Numbered from the stretch's first letter, positions 18,390-27,677 are shown. The stretch: 64,000 bases of DNA from Raineya sp. (GCA_025454915.1 JALONN010000003.1:310001-374000); one strand, 5' to 3'. The notes: generated from the sequence alone by a model not told the origin. A program made the numbers and translations.

Positions 18390-19427
18390 ATGCTAAAAAA
18401 CATTTTTTTCTTTCTGATTTTCCTTCAAACAGGATTTGCTCAAAAAAATACATTTAAAATAGCTTTTGGCTCTTGCGGTCATCAAGATGACGCCCTGCCT
18501 GTGTTTGATATAGTAACTAAACACCAACCCGATTTATTTATTTTTTTAGGAGATAATATCTATGGTGATACCTACAACATGGATACCCTGAAAGCCAAAT
18601 ATCAGAAATTAGGTAAAAAATCCTCTTTTTTAAATCTTAAGAAAAATACACCTATTATTGCCACTTGGGATGACCATGATTATGGAGCAAATGATATGGG
18701 AAGGCATTATCCTTTTAAAAAACAGTCTAAAGAGATTTTTCTGGATTTTTTCGGAGAACCCAAAAATTCTGAACGTCGAAAGCTCCAAGGCATTTACACC
18801 TCGTATTTTTATGATTTTCAAGGCAAAAAAATACAAGTTATTCTATTGGATGTCAGAACTTTCCGAGATGATTTGATACTTTATAACACTTCCTTCCAAA
18901 AAGAAAAAAAGCATCAATTTTATGATTTCGACTACCAGCCTCACAAAACATCCGATTCTACTTTTTTGGGAAAAGAACAATGGTTGTGGCTGGAGAAAGA
19001 GCTTTTAAAACCTGCTGATATTCGTATCATTGGCTCTGGTTCTCAATTTGGAATAGAGTTTAATGGTTATGAAGCTTGGGCAAATTTCCCTCATGAACAA
19101 AAAAGAATGCTTGAACTCATCAGAAAAACAAAAGCCAATGGTGTGTTTTTTATTTCGGGAGATGTGCATTATGCTGAAATTTCAAAAATACAAACTCCTG
19201 ATTTATACCCAATTTATGACATAACTTCTAGTGGGCTTTCTTCTACTTGGCATTTTGCCACACCCAATAAAAACAGAATTGAGGGTCCAATTATGGAAAA
19301 CCATTTTGGACTACTTACCATTTCTGATGAAAAAATTACAACTATTAAAATGGAAATTTGGGATATATCAGATAATCAGCGTATTGAGTATTCTATTAAA
19401 CTCAGTGAAATTAGTTTCAAGAAATAA
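18390..19427 (+). CDS. PhoD-like alkaline phosphatase family protein, exported
   Basis: A metallophosphoesterase with signal peptide FFFLIFLQTGFAQ. Motifs are IAFGSCGHQDD at the N-terminus, FIFLGDNIYGDTYNMD (metal ligands), TWDDHDYGANDMG and FFISGDVHYAEI. PhoD-type enzymes are Fe/Ca-dependent phosphodiesterases and monoesterases acting outside the cytoplasm. I take the ATG at 18390, 2 bp after the amidase stop, rather than the TTG at 18369 inside the amidase gene. Pairing with a cell-wall amidase suggests envelope turnover. A bidirectional terminator overlaps its end. Confidence 0.88.
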   Translation: MLKNIFFFLIFLQTGFAQKNTFKIAFGSCGHQDDALPVFDIVTKHQPDLFIFLGDNIYGDTYNMDTLKAKYQKLGKKSSFLNLKKNTPIIATWDDHDYGANDMGRHYPFKKQSKEIFLDFFGEPKNSERRKLQGIYTSYFYDFQGKKIQVILLDVRTFRDDLILYNTSFQKEKKHQFYDFDYQPHKTSDSTFLGKEQWLWLEKELLKPADIRIIGSGSQFGIEFNGYEAWANFPHEQKRMLELIRKTKANGVFFISGDVHYAEISKIQTPDLYPIYDITSSGLSSTWHFATPNKNRIEGPIMENHFGLLTISDEKITTIKMEIWDISDNQRIEYSIKLSEISFKK

Positions 19428-19453
19428 AAAAGCCACTTGAAAGTGGCTTTTTT
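19426..19453. terminator. Bidirectional rho-independent terminator
   Basis: Near-symmetrical hairpin, AAAAAAGCCACT / AGTGGCTTTTTT with loop TGAA, flanked by A- and T-runs. It terminates the phosphatase gene on the plus strand and the SIS isomerase gene on the minus strand. Confidence 0.92.
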
Positions 19454-19463
19454 ATTTTAGATT

Positions 19464-20468
19464 TTATACAGGCACTTTGCCTAGTTCACCTTTCAAGTGT
19501 GTAATGATATTGACTTCAAAAGAATCTACACCATTCTTTTCTGCCAGATACCACGAAGCCCAGTCAAAAATATTAATTAAGAAAATCACTTGCTCTATAA
19601 AACTCTCTCCTTCAGCATACAACGAAAATACGCTAGGAGTTTTTTGTAAAAATATCTCTTCACAAATATCCATACGCAAGCGTGTACGAGGGTTATCGTA
19701 AGCTGTTTTTACAAGTAATACAGCCGTATTTTTATAAGCTTCCTCGCCTAACTGCCAGCCTACCAGTTCATTATGGTTCATTTCTGGCATGTGGTTGATG
19801 TGACAAAGTTGCTTTGCATTTTCGTTAATTTGTTGCTGAAAACGGGTAACTGTTGCAAGCAAACGGGTATCAGAATAGATAATGGGCAACTCTCCATGGA
19901 AAATATCTGCTAAACGCTTGGCTTCCAAGTGAATCAAATCTTTTTTATCATCCAAAGCTTTAACAGCTTTTTCCAGTTCTGCCTCAAAACTATTACTGAT
20001 TAAACCATAATTTTTCAGTAAAAACAAAATTTGGATAAACGAATATCCTAAAAATGCTCTTGGGCAGGGTGCTTCATTGGGTATCTGAACATAATCATAA
20101 TTATTTTGTTTACAGATATTTAGAAGCTCTCCTCCAGAAGTAACACATGCAATTTTAGCATCCTTCACCTGCCCCAAGGCGATGAGTGTCTCTTCTGTTC
20201 CACCAGAAAAAGAAGATGCAATAAATAAAGTGTTTTTACCTATAAAAGCAGGTATATCATACGTTTTACAGATAACAACAGGTACTTTTATTTCATTGAT
20301 AATGATACTTTCAACAATGCTCCCACCTATTCCAGAGCCTCCCAAACCAGCAATCACAACATTTCTTATTTCATTTGTTGGGTTTGTAACTTTTTGATTG
20401 CGACCAATTTCTATAGATTTGCTCAACTGAGCAGGAAATGAAGCAATTAAATCTTGCATGTTTGCCAT
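19464..20468 (-). CDS. Bifunctional phosphoglucose/phosphomannose isomerase (SIS domain)
   Basis: A 334-residue protein with two SIS sugar-isomerase domains. The first carries VVIAGLGGSGIGGSIVES and FIASSFSGGTEETL, the sugar-phosphate loop, and the second MPEMNHNELVGWQLG with the catalytic Glu/His region. This fits the compact PGI/PMI family that interconverts Fru-6-P with Glc-6-P and Man-6-P. It is cytosolic. The gene is 20 bp downstream of the PhnP-like hydrolase on the same strand and is closed by a strong shared terminator. Confidence 0.88.
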   Translation of the reverse strand: MANMQDLIASFPAQLSKSIEIGRNQKVTNPTNEIRNVVIAGLGGSGIGGSIVESIIINEIKVPVVICKTYDIPAFIGKNTLFIASSFSGGTEETLIALGQVKDAKIACVTSGGELLNICKQNNYDYVQIPNEAPCPRAFLGYSFIQILFLLKNYGLISNSFEAELEKAVKALDDKKDLIHLEAKRLADIFHGELPIIYSDTRLLATVTRFQQQINENAKQLCHINHMPEMNHNELVGWQLGEEAYKNTAVLLVKTAYDNPRTRLRMDICEEIFLQKTPSVFSLYAEGESFIEQVIFLINIFDWASWYLAEKNGVDSFEVNIITHLKGELGKVPV

Positions 20469-20488
20469 AATCAGATTTTTATAAAATT

Positions 20489-21265
20489 TTATTGTGAATC
20501 TATTTCTAAAACTAAGCCATCATAGGCTATTTCTATATTTTCAGGTAATTCTTTCATTACTTCCTCGTGTAAACCCATTCTATGACTCAAATGAGTAAAA
20601 TATGTTTTTTCAGCACTAATATGTTGAGCCATTTCGATGGCTTGTGTTAAATTAAAATGTGATAAATGGTCTGCTCTTTGTAAAGCGTTGATAACCAAAA
20701 TTTTAGAGCCATATATTTTCGCTATTTCTTCAGTTGCAATATAATTTGCATCTGTAATATACGTAAAATCTCCTATTCTAAAGCCCAGTACAGGTAAATG
20801 ATGATGAAATACCTCTATGGGTAGTACTTTCACATTTTCCACATGGAAATAATGATTTTTCGTAATTTCACGAAGTTCTACCTGTGGTATCCCTGGATAA
20901 CGTTTTTCTGCAAAAATATAAGCAAATTCACTTTTAATCTGATTTAAGACTTTATGCGTTCCGTACACAGGCATATCTTTTTGTTGTTTAAAATTGAATG
21001 CTCTGATGTCATCCAAACCAGCCGTATGGTCTTTGTGTTCGTGTGTAAAAAGTACGGCATCAAGCTTTTGCACTTTTTCACGAAGCATTTGTTGTCTAAA
21101 ATCAGGTCCTGTATCTATAACAAAATTTGTTTCATCAGTTTCTATAAGCACCGAAGAACGCAATCTTTTATCTTTAGGGTTTTGGGAACAACACACCTCA
21201 CAATCGCAGGTAATCACAGGTATTCCTTGCGAAGTGCCTGTTCCTAAAAATGTTACTTTAATCAT
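20489..21265 (-). CDS. PhnP/RNase Z-like metallo-beta-lactamase-fold hydrolase
   Basis: A 258-residue MBL-fold enzyme. It opens with FLGTGTSQGIPVITCDCEVC, whose cysteines suggest the extra structural zinc site of the PhnP group. The active-site motif is FTHEHKDHTAGLDDI, with further ligands in VFHHHLPVLG, YITDANYI and THLSHRMG. PhnP cleaves cyclic ribose phosphates, but most Bacteroidota homologues occur away from phn genes, as here, so substrate is unknown. Start and upstream stop overlap by 4 bp (ATGA). Confidence 0.87.
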   Translation of the reverse strand: MIKVTFLGTGTSQGIPVITCDCEVCCSQNPKDKRLRSSVLIETDETNFVIDTGPDFRQQMLREKVQKLDAVLFTHEHKDHTAGLDDIRAFNFKQQKDMPVYGTHKVLNQIKSEFAYIFAEKRYPGIPQVELREITKNHYFHVENVKVLPIEVFHHHLPVLGFRIGDFTYITDANYIATEEIAKIYGSKILVINALQRADHLSHFNLTQAIEMAQHISAEKTYFTHLSHRMGLHEEVMKELPENIEIAYDGLVLEIDSQ

Positions 21266-21543
21266 TCTTGCGTGATAGTTTCTTTCACAACCAAACTCTC
21301 ATACAACTGTGCTGTTTTTTCAGAGAGTTTTTGTGTGTCCACAACAATTTGTTTTAGTATTTCCAACAAACAATTTACTTTTCCTTCTAAAGAAAAATAT
21401 TTATTAACAATGATAACTTTTTTTTCTTTGAGAATACAATACCCTGACTTAAAATTGCCTTTTTCGTAACGTAAAAAATGGTCTGATTCCGCAAAAATAT
21501 CTTCCATTTTACTCAAAAAAGCAGGTGTATATTTAATTTCCAT
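21262..21543 (-). CDS. Small conserved-looking protein of unknown function
   Basis: A 93-residue protein opening MEIKYTPAFLSKMEDIFAES. I use the ATG at 21543, because an extended reading to 21633 would run into the terminator hairpin. It has a beta-rich centre (NFKSGYCILKEKKVIIVNKY) and helical tail. It overlaps the PhnP-like gene by 4 bp, which indicates translational coupling. I recall similar short proteins next to this hydrolase in other Bacteroidota but cannot name the family. Confidence 0.75.
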   Translation of the reverse strand: MEIKYTPAFLSKMEDIFAESDHFLRYEKGNFKSGYCILKEKKVIIVNKYFSLEGKVNCLLEILKQIVVDTQKLSEKTAQLYESLVVKETITQE

Positions 21544-21587
21544 TATTTTGAAGAACTTACTTTTTTGCAAATATACGTTTTTTAAAT

Positions 21588-21625
21588 AAAAAAGCTTCCC
21601 AAAGTACAAACTTTTGGGAAGCTTT
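21588..21625 (-). terminator. Rho-independent terminator after the beta-helix lipoprotein gene
   Basis: Minus-strand stem AAAGCTTCCCAAA paired across a short loop, followed by TTTTTTATTT. It closes the TonB receptor/lipoprotein unit 23 bp past its stop. Confidence 0.88.
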
Positions 21626-21647
21626 GACAGCAAAATATTTTTAAATC

Positions 21648-23033
21648 TTAATAAGTAGTATTTTGAGGATTAAAGTTCGTCCAAGTAGCCGTCCAGTTGT
21701 TTGTACCAAATGCTCCTCTGAAATTTACTTTATTGAAGTAAGCATCATCACCTTTACCTGTCCAAACAGCACCTGTAAGTAGTGGAGACCCAGCAGTTGG
21801 CAGTATTTGAGGGGTATTTAAACTACCTATTGTACCTAATTTCAAATCAGCAGTATTTGCGACAGCATTGCCATAAGCTGCTGTATTAAACCAATTTGTA
21901 ACATCTGTTGTAGTGAATGCAGGTGTCGTTGAACCAGCAGCAATTGTTCTATTTGCTGTTACTGTACCAGCTATCACCACTCCTCTTACCTGTAAAGCAT
22001 CACTTTGAGCATTTGCCCAAGTAGGAGAACCATCTAAACGTAAACCATTGGGGTAACCTACAAATACAGAGTTGAAAACACTTTTAGAAGTATTTCTACG
22101 CAAGTGCATGGCATTTTGATATGTTCCAGAACCTAAACCAGTAGCAGGAATTGTTGAAGACGTATCTGAAGCGAAGACTGTGATATTAGCAAATACAGGA
22201 GCTGTTTTAGGTCCGTTTTCAGGAGTACCAGGGTTAAAATTATCAGACTCAAAGCCATTAGAAGCTGATACATCTGCAAAGTTTCTGTCTCTTAAAGCAA
22301 AACCATATTGTACTTTTCCAGAAAAACCAAAATCTGTATCAAAATCATCATCCCATCCTCTGAAGGCTACTAAGTATTTAGCATTTACTGTACCACCAAA
22401 CCACTCAAAAGAGTCATCACCACAATAAGAAACCTGAATATACTCTATCGTTGTACCTCTTCCCACACCATATAAAGTCAAGCCATTGATTTCACTATTA
22501 GGCTGGAATGCAATCCCTCCAAACTCAATACGAGCATATTTTAAAATACCAGAGTTATCATTCTCATCAGAACCTCCATAAGAACCACGGATACCACCTT
22601 CCATCGTAGGGGATGATTGGTTTACTGGAGCTTTACCAGCAAGTACTACTCCACCCCAGTCGCCATATCCACGTGAACCAGGAGCCTGATTAGAAGTAAA
22701 TACAATTGGTTTTTCAGCTGTACCTTCAGCAATAAGTTGTCCACCTCTCTCAACTACTAGTGTACCTTTGCTGTCTTTATCGCCAAAAATAACTGTACCA
22801 GCTTCAATAGTGAGTTTTGCTCCTTCTGTTACATACACAAATCCTCTTAAAAGATATTTTTCAGAAGCCTTCCAAGTAACATCACCTTTTATTTCTCCTG
22901 TAACGATGATTTTACCATCAGGCGTTTTTTGTACAGGTGTTGGTGTAGTAGTTGTTGTTGTTGTTTCATCCTTTTTACAAGCTATCATAGATAGTGCGAT
23001 GAAGGTTAGAAATAGGAAAGTTAGCTTTCTCAT
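21648..23033 (-). CDS. Surface lipoprotein with right-handed beta-helix-like domain
   Basis: A 461-residue lipoprotein: signal with lipobox LSMIAC, then a Thr-rich linker (DETTTTTTTPTPVQ). The body has many short repeated strands such as LTIEAGTVIFGD, GTLVVERGGQLIAEG and GGIAFQPNSEINGLTLYGVG, typical of parallel beta-helices. Asp-rich WFGGTVNAKYLVAFRGWDDD may bind calcium. The gene directly follows a TonB receptor (27-bp gap), so it is likely the cell-surface partner of that receptor. I recall this pair recurring in Bacteroidota; the ligand is unknown. It has a strong terminator downstream. Confidence 0.78.
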   Translation of the reverse strand: MRKLTFLFLTFIALSMIACKKDETTTTTTTPTPVQKTPDGKIIVTGEIKGDVTWKASEKYLLRGFVYVTEGAKLTIEAGTVIFGDKDSKGTLVVERGGQLIAEGTAEKPIVFTSNQAPGSRGYGDWGGVVLAGKAPVNQSSPTMEGGIRGSYGGSDENDNSGILKYARIEFGGIAFQPNSEINGLTLYGVGRGTTIEYIQVSYCGDDSFEWFGGTVNAKYLVAFRGWDDDFDTDFGFSGKVQYGFALRDRNFADVSASNGFESDNFNPGTPENGPKTAPVFANITVFASDTSSTIPATGLGSGTYQNAMHLRRNTSKSVFNSVFVGYPNGLRLDGSPTWANAQSDALQVRGVVIAGTVTANRTIAAGSTTPAFTTTDVTNWFNTAAYGNAVANTADLKLGTIGSLNTPQILPTAGSPLLTGAVWTGKGDDAYFNKVNFRGAFGTNNWTATWTNFNPQNTTY

Positions 23034-23060
23034 GGTTGTGGTTGTTTGTCGGGTTTAGTA

Positions 23061-25907
23061 TTAAAAGTTGTAAGTGATTGTTGCATTTACGGTTGTTCCT
23101 GGTCGGAACGCTCTAAAGTCAGAGTCTTGAGAGTCAATTTTTCCGTTTAGATTAGAATCTTGTAGATACTTAAATCTCTGATTCAAAATATCTTGGATTC
23201 CCAAGCGTGCTTCCCATTTTTTATCTAAGAATGATTTAGAAATATTCAGGTCTATGATATTACGGGGAACTTCGTACAAACTGGGTTGGTTGTTATTTCC
23301 TACTAAGTATAATCTGGGTCCAGCTATATTATAAAGAACATTTACTTGGAAACCTCTGTCTTCATCGTTATAATACAAGCCTGTATTTACTAAATATGGT
23401 GACTGTCCCACTAGTGTTCTATTTTTAGGAGCATCTACATCTGTAAGTCCTGATGAGCTAGGTCCTAAATCTACTTGATTGCCCACATTAACATTACTTA
23501 CCAAATAAGATGCGTTCGCAATAATGCTCATTCTTTGAATGAATTTAAGTGAAGTAAGATTGTAGAAAGATTTTCTTACCTCTGCCTCAACACCATACCC
23601 CTGAGCACTCTGAGCATTTCCGTAACCAAAAGCAATAGCAGTACCACCAGCAGAAGCATTTTGCAAATATGCTTCAATAGGATTTTGGAAATTTTTATAA
23701 AATACACCCAAAGAAATGAGTTCACTTGTAGATGGGTAATACTCCCAACGAAGGTCAGCATTATCAATGGTAGCTGTTTTCAGTCTTACATTTCCTCTAG
23801 TATCAGCATTTAAGTTGAAATCGTAGAAATTAAATGGAGCAAGTTCTCTAAACTCAGGACGGTTTACAGTACGAGAATATGCAAAACGAATGAGTTGCTT
23901 ATCTGAAAGATTATATACTGCATTCAATGAAGGTAAAACACTTAATATTCTGTTGTCAGCATTTTCAGGTAAGCCAGAAAGGTTCAATGATTCTAATTCT
24001 TGAATGTTGTATTCTGTACGAACACCAGGTGTAATACTTATTTTTTCGCTTAAAGGAAGATATGCTCCCACATAACCTGCCATCAGGGTATTAAAACCTT
24101 TGTAGCTATCAATAGGGCTTGTACCTTCAGCAAATGTAAAACCAGTTGTTCCATTAATATTTTCAGGTCTGAAAATTTGATTAAGTGGTAATAACTTTAA
24201 ATCAGAAACATTTGCTCCGGGAGATTGTAAATAACTGAAGTAACGAGCATCAAAATCTCTTGTTTTACGTTCCGTATAAAAACCATAACGAAGCTTCATA
24301 GGATTGCTACCTTCTACTTCTTTTCCAATTTTTTGTTCTATTGCAACATTAGCAGAATAAGCCAATTCATTCAAGTTAGAAAAATAACGACCATCTGTTA
24401 AGTTTGCTGAAGGGGGGACAGCCATTACATAAGGTTCGTTATTCTCACCTAGTTGCCTTGTTCTATTGGTATTAAATCTTCTCCAGTCTGGTTCTTGCTT
24501 GTTGGTGTAGTTCAAACCACCAGCCCAAGTAAGTACAAATCTTTCATTATTCCATTTGTGTTTACCTGTAAGCTGACCACCATAAAAGCTTTTTTGCTCG
24601 AAACGTTGAGAAAAGCTTCTAATGTCTTGATTGTTTTGAATATCTGTACCTTCACGAATGAGAGATTGTCTAAAAGATTGTTGGTTGAATAAATTTTTGA
24701 ATTCTATTCTGTTATCTGCATTCCAGCTTAAAGACCAGTTGTGTAATATACTCAAACGCATATTGTTGGTATAAGTGTCATCTTTGAATATACCTATTAT
24801 TGGGGCAGGGAATGTAGTTTGGTCATTTAATAAGTTATTCTGATTTGCTGAATAATATTGGTGTGTATTAGAATAATTGATAGAAGTAAGTGTACCAAAA
24901 CGGAAACGACCTTTATCGAAGCGTCTACCTAAATTAAACCCAAAACGATGGTCAGGCATTACTTTTTTACGAATAAATGCTAAATCAGAAGATAAAGCGT
25001 TTGCTCCTAACTCTGCTCTCTGAACAGCACTCAAATCATTACTTAAAAAAGCAGGAAAATTGTTGGGTAGTTTTCTTAATCCATTATCAAATCCTAAGAA
25101 ATCTGTATTACTTCTTTGGTAATCAGAAACTTCATTGAATGTCGTTCCTACTCTACCTCCATATCCAAAACTTACGTTTGCAAAATTTTCTTCTGGAGCA
25201 TTTTTTGTATAGATTTTCACAGCACCACCTGCAAAATCACCAGGTAATTCAGGTCCACCTGATTTAAAGATTAAAACTCTGTCAATCATGTTACTGGGTA
25301 CTAAATCGAACGAGAAAGCTCTGCTATCCACTTCTGTACTAGGTGCATAGATATCATTGATTAGTACAGCGTTATAACGTTGTGGCAAACCTCTGATAAT
25401 TGCAAAACGATTTTCTTGAAGTGATACGCCAGGAATACGACGAAGTACCTGAGCTGCATCTTTGTCTTGAGATTTTTGGATTTGCTCAGAACCTATTCCT
25501 ACGGCAACTTGTTCTGCTTCTTTGATTTCTGCTATTACAGCTATACTTGTACCTGTTTCTTTACGAGACACAATTTCAATACCTGTAATATTACTATTCT
25601 CAGGATTGAGGGAAGTGTTGATGATTACGATTTTTCCTGATGGAACTTCTACATTTTCGATTTCTTTGGTTTCATAACCTACTGAAGAAATAACCACAGT
25701 ATATTTCCCTTCTGGGATATTTGTGATTTGAAAATTGCCATCTACATCTGTAGAGCCACCAAAAGATGTACCTTTCAATAAGATGGTTGCTCCAATGATA
25801 GACTCATTTGCAGCATCATCTTTAAGATTTCCTTTAATTGTTCCTGTATTCTGAGCAAGAACACTTTGGAGAGCAAAAAATAGAATGATTGAAAAAATGT
25901 GTTTCAT
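23061..25907 (-). CDS. TonB-dependent receptor with carboxypeptidase-like N-terminal domain
   Basis: A 948-residue outer-membrane receptor. Signal peptide ends LQSVLAQ, then a carboxypeptidase regulatory-like domain (TIKGNLKDDAANESIIGATI), the plug (AAQVLRRIPGVSLQENRFAI, IRGLPQRYNAVLIND) and a 22-strand-type barrel ending in TTVNATITYNF. It imports an unknown ligand with energy from TonB. It is not a SusC type: the plug lacks the usual SusC box and no SusD is adjacent. The beta-helix lipoprotein that follows is the probable surface partner. A -7 element lies 30 bp upstream. Confidence 0.92.
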   Translation of the reverse strand: MKHIFSIILFFALQSVLAQNTGTIKGNLKDDAANESIIGATILLKGTSFGGSTDVDGNFQITNIPEGKYTVVISSVGYETKEIENVEVPSGKIVIINTSLNPENSNITGIEIVSRKETGTSIAVIAEIKEAEQVAVGIGSEQIQKSQDKDAAQVLRRIPGVSLQENRFAIIRGLPQRYNAVLINDIYAPSTEVDSRAFSFDLVPSNMIDRVLIFKSGGPELPGDFAGGAVKIYTKNAPEENFANVSFGYGGRVGTTFNEVSDYQRSNTDFLGFDNGLRKLPNNFPAFLSNDLSAVQRAELGANALSSDLAFIRKKVMPDHRFGFNLGRRFDKGRFRFGTLTSINYSNTHQYYSANQNNLLNDQTTFPAPIIGIFKDDTYTNNMRLSILHNWSLSWNADNRIEFKNLFNQQSFRQSLIREGTDIQNNQDIRSFSQRFEQKSFYGGQLTGKHKWNNERFVLTWAGGLNYTNKQEPDWRRFNTNRTRQLGENNEPYVMAVPPSANLTDGRYFSNLNELAYSANVAIEQKIGKEVEGSNPMKLRYGFYTERKTRDFDARYFSYLQSPGANVSDLKLLPLNQIFRPENINGTTGFTFAEGTSPIDSYKGFNTLMAGYVGAYLPLSEKISITPGVRTEYNIQELESLNLSGLPENADNRILSVLPSLNAVYNLSDKQLIRFAYSRTVNRPEFRELAPFNFYDFNLNADTRGNVRLKTATIDNADLRWEYYPSTSELISLGVFYKNFQNPIEAYLQNASAGGTAIAFGYGNAQSAQGYGVEAEVRKSFYNLTSLKFIQRMSIIANASYLVSNVNVGNQVDLGPSSSGLTDVDAPKNRTLVGQSPYLVNTGLYYNDEDRGFQVNVLYNIAGPRLYLVGNNNQPSLYEVPRNIIDLNISKSFLDKKWEARLGIQDILNQRFKYLQDSNLNGKIDSQDSDFRAFRPGTTVNATITYNF

Positions 25908-25936
25908 AAAAAATCTTATATCCGTTAATTTTGGTG

Positions 25937-25944
25937 CAAAGGTA
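25937..25944 (-). promoter_or_regulatory. Probable -7 promoter element of the TonB receptor gene
   Basis: TACCTTTG on the minus strand, identical to the -7 element of the csp gene, 30 bp before the receptor ATG. I see no clear -33 TTTG; the expected place reads TTTTAAG. The rest of the 233-bp gap to 26,140 holds only a terminator hairpin. Confidence 0.5.
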
Positions 25945-26082
25945 TATCGGGTGTATTATGCCTTGCTTAAAAGGATATTAAGTATTTTTTATGTTTGAAG
26001 CGTTTTAAAGCATGTTTTAATAATTTTCAAGTAAATTTCTTTACATTGAGTTAATCTAGATAAGATGCACTATTTCATGCAA

Positions 26083-26109
26083 AAACTCTGACAATCTCTG
26101 CCAGAGTTT
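26083..26109 (-). terminator. Terminator of the sulfur operon
   Basis: Stem AAACTCTG/CAGAGTTT with an 11-nt loop; on the minus strand the right arm runs into TTTTTGC. It lies 32 bp beyond the methyltransferase stop, the last gene of the operon. Confidence 0.65.
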
Positions 26110-26140
26110 AGAATTAATGGTATTTTTAGAGTGTATAAGT

Positions 26141-26806
26141 TTATTTTTTTACTTTTATCATGTACTGATAAGGAAGCGTTTTAACGTCTATTTTTATTTT
26201 TTTAAAACCTACACTTTTCAATTCTTCCCACACTTGTTTTTCAGAAAGTTTCATGGAATCAGGTGGACCTTGTGGAAAATCTCCTTTCTTAAAATCGACA
26301 ATCACCAAAGTACTACCTTTTTTCATCTTTTGATAAAGTTGCTCAAAATACTGCTTTCTGTTTTCTATATGGTGGTAAACATTCACATTATATACGATGT
26401 CCGCCTCATTTTCTAGTATGGGAGGTGTATTGTATTCAGCTTTGCGAGTTACAATATTTGAATGTTTTGCTGTTTGATTTTTCTTTTCGATATATTCTAA
26501 AAAACGATTATCTACATCTGTAGCTATCACTTGTTTGCATAGATTTGCTATTCTAAATACAAAATATCCTGTTCCTGCTCCAATATCCAAAACTATTTTT
26601 TCTTTGGATAATCCCAAAAAAGCTATTACCTGTTCAGGTTTTTGCCATTGTACTCTCTCAGCATTTTCAAATCGTTCTACCAATTTGTCAAACTGACTTT
26701 GGTTCATGTAGTTATTAGCCTCCCCTTGATGATTCTGATGGTTTTGAGCATATAATATAGAACTCATTATCAACCACAGTATTGATATACTTTGTATAAT
26801 CTTCAT
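26141..26806 (-). CDS. Exported-looking class I SAM-dependent methyltransferase
   Basis: A 221-residue protein with a convincing signal peptide (SISILWLIMSSILYAQ) followed by a His/Asn-rich linker and a complete Rossmann methyltransferase: motif I IVLDIGAGTGYFVFRIA, motif II VIATDVDNRF and motif IV ADIVYNVNVYHHI. I use the ATG at 26806, because the longer reading to 26860 buries the signal peptide. A SAM enzyme outside the cytoplasm is odd, since SAM is not thought to be present there; the leader may instead act as an anchor. It is the last gene of the sulfur operon, 22 bp after the HMA gene. Confidence 0.82.
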   Translation of the reverse strand: MKIIQSISILWLIMSSILYAQNHQNHQGEANNYMNQSQFDKLVERFENAERVQWQKPEQVIAFLGLSKEKIVLDIGAGTGYFVFRIANLCKQVIATDVDNRFLEYIEKKNQTAKHSNIVTRKAEYNTPPILENEADIVYNVNVYHHIENRKQYFEQLYQKMKKGSTLVIVDFKKGDFPQGPPDSMKLSEKQVWEELKSVGFKKIKIDVKTLPYQYMIKVKK

Positions 26807-26828
26807 GAATTTATTGATAAAAAAGCTT

Positions 26829-27098
26829 TTAGTCTTCTTTTGTAATCCTGCCAACAGCACAACTCACAAAAGATTTGGCTTTATGCAATAGATTATTATT
26901 CCCTTTTTCAGGATACCCTAGTTGAGCCAGTTTTTCAACCAAATTGTTTCTGATAGTATCTACACCTACTACTGTCACAGTTTCGGTTTCTTTTTCTACT
27001 TGTACATTTTCTACACCTAACAAGCTACTAAGGGCTTTTTTGATACTATTGATACAGCCCCCACATTTTATATTTTCTACTTGAATAACATGTTCCAT
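26829..27098 (-). CDS. Heavy-metal-associated (HMA) domain protein
   Basis: An 89-residue protein. The first 65 residues form a CopZ-like ferredoxin-fold with the metal-binding motif IKCGGCINSIKKALSS and VENVQVEKETETVTV. The C-terminal 20 residues (HKAKSFVSCAVGRITKED) add a third Cys and are not part of the domain. The usual role is cytosolic carriage of Cu(I) or similar soft metals. It lies between a small membrane protein and the exported methyltransferase in the sulfur operon; no metal ATPase is nearby. Confidence 0.88.
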   Translation of the reverse strand: MEHVIQVENIKCGGCINSIKKALSSLLGVENVQVEKETETVTVVGVDTIRNNLVEKLAQLGYPEKGNNNLLHKAKSFVSCAVGRITKED

Positions 27099-27130
27099 AA
27101 TATATATTATTTAAGAAAACTGATAAAAAA

Positions 27131-27376
27131 CTATTTTACTTCTTCAAACTCTATTTTTTCAATTCTGTTTTTAGAATATTGTTTTTTAGAGTTCATATTT
27201 ACCTCACAGTTTGAGCCTGCACATCCCAAAGCAAATAAACCCATTGTAGCAAAATATCCACCAAGTACACTTAATATCCACTGTTGTGCTTGCCATGCTT
27301 GTACCATAATCATGATACCCATAACCAGATAAACCACCCGTCTGATACTCCAGCCTGTTAGAAGCCTGCTTTTCAT
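27131..27376 (-). CDS. Small inner-membrane protein (DUF2892-like)
   Basis: An 81-residue protein with two membrane helices (VVYLVMGIMIMVQAW and ILSVLGGYFATMGLFALGC) and a cytosolic basic tail. Conserved-looking cysteines lie in GCAGSNCEV. It resembles the small DUF2892/YgaP-tail membrane proteins that accompany rhodaneses. A role in moving or holding sulfane sulfur at the membrane is plausible but unproven. It is 4 bp downstream of the thioredoxin gene. Confidence 0.7.
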   Translation of the reverse strand: MKSRLLTGWSIRRVVYLVMGIMIMVQAWQAQQWILSVLGGYFATMGLFALGCAGSNCEVNMNSKKQYSKNRIEKIEFEEVK

Positions 27377-27380
27377 AAGT

Positions 27381-27677
27381 TTATGAAGTATGTTGTTTTA
27401 ATAGATTTACCAAACCATTTTTAGGCACAACTCCACTCTGTCTCCAAAGCAATTCTCCATTTTTAAAGAGCATTAGTGTAGGAACACCCATAATCTGGTA
27501 ATTTTGAGCAACATGAGGATTTTTATCTACATCAATTTTAATAATATTGGCTTTTTCTCCTACTTCTGCTTTTACTTCTTGCAGAATGGGTGCCATCATT
27601 TTACAGGGTCCACACCATTCAGCGTAAAAATCTACTAGTACAGGTGTGTCTTGATTAATTATTTCTTGAAATGTCAT
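27381..27677 (-). CDS. Thioredoxin
   Basis: A 98-residue thioredoxin fold with active site [15 protein letters not shown] and the cis-Pro loop MGVPTLMLF. There is no signal peptide when started at the ATG at 27677 ([17 protein letters not shown]); the longer reading to 27734 adds an unlike tail that overlaps the upstream gene. In this operon it likely releases sulfide from protein persulfides carried by the rhodaneses, or reduces those enzymes. Neighbours are 25 bp upstream and 4 bp downstream. Confidence 0.93.
   Translation of the reverse strand: MTFQEIINQDTPVLVDFYAEWCGPCKMMAPILQEVKAEVGEKANIIKIDVDKNPHVAQNYQIMGVPTLMLFKNGELLWRQSGVVPKNGLVNLLKQHTS

Noticed and set aside
26807..26860. Longer start for the methyltransferase gene
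   Set aside because: It would add a charged tail before a clear signal peptide and overlap the HMA gene.
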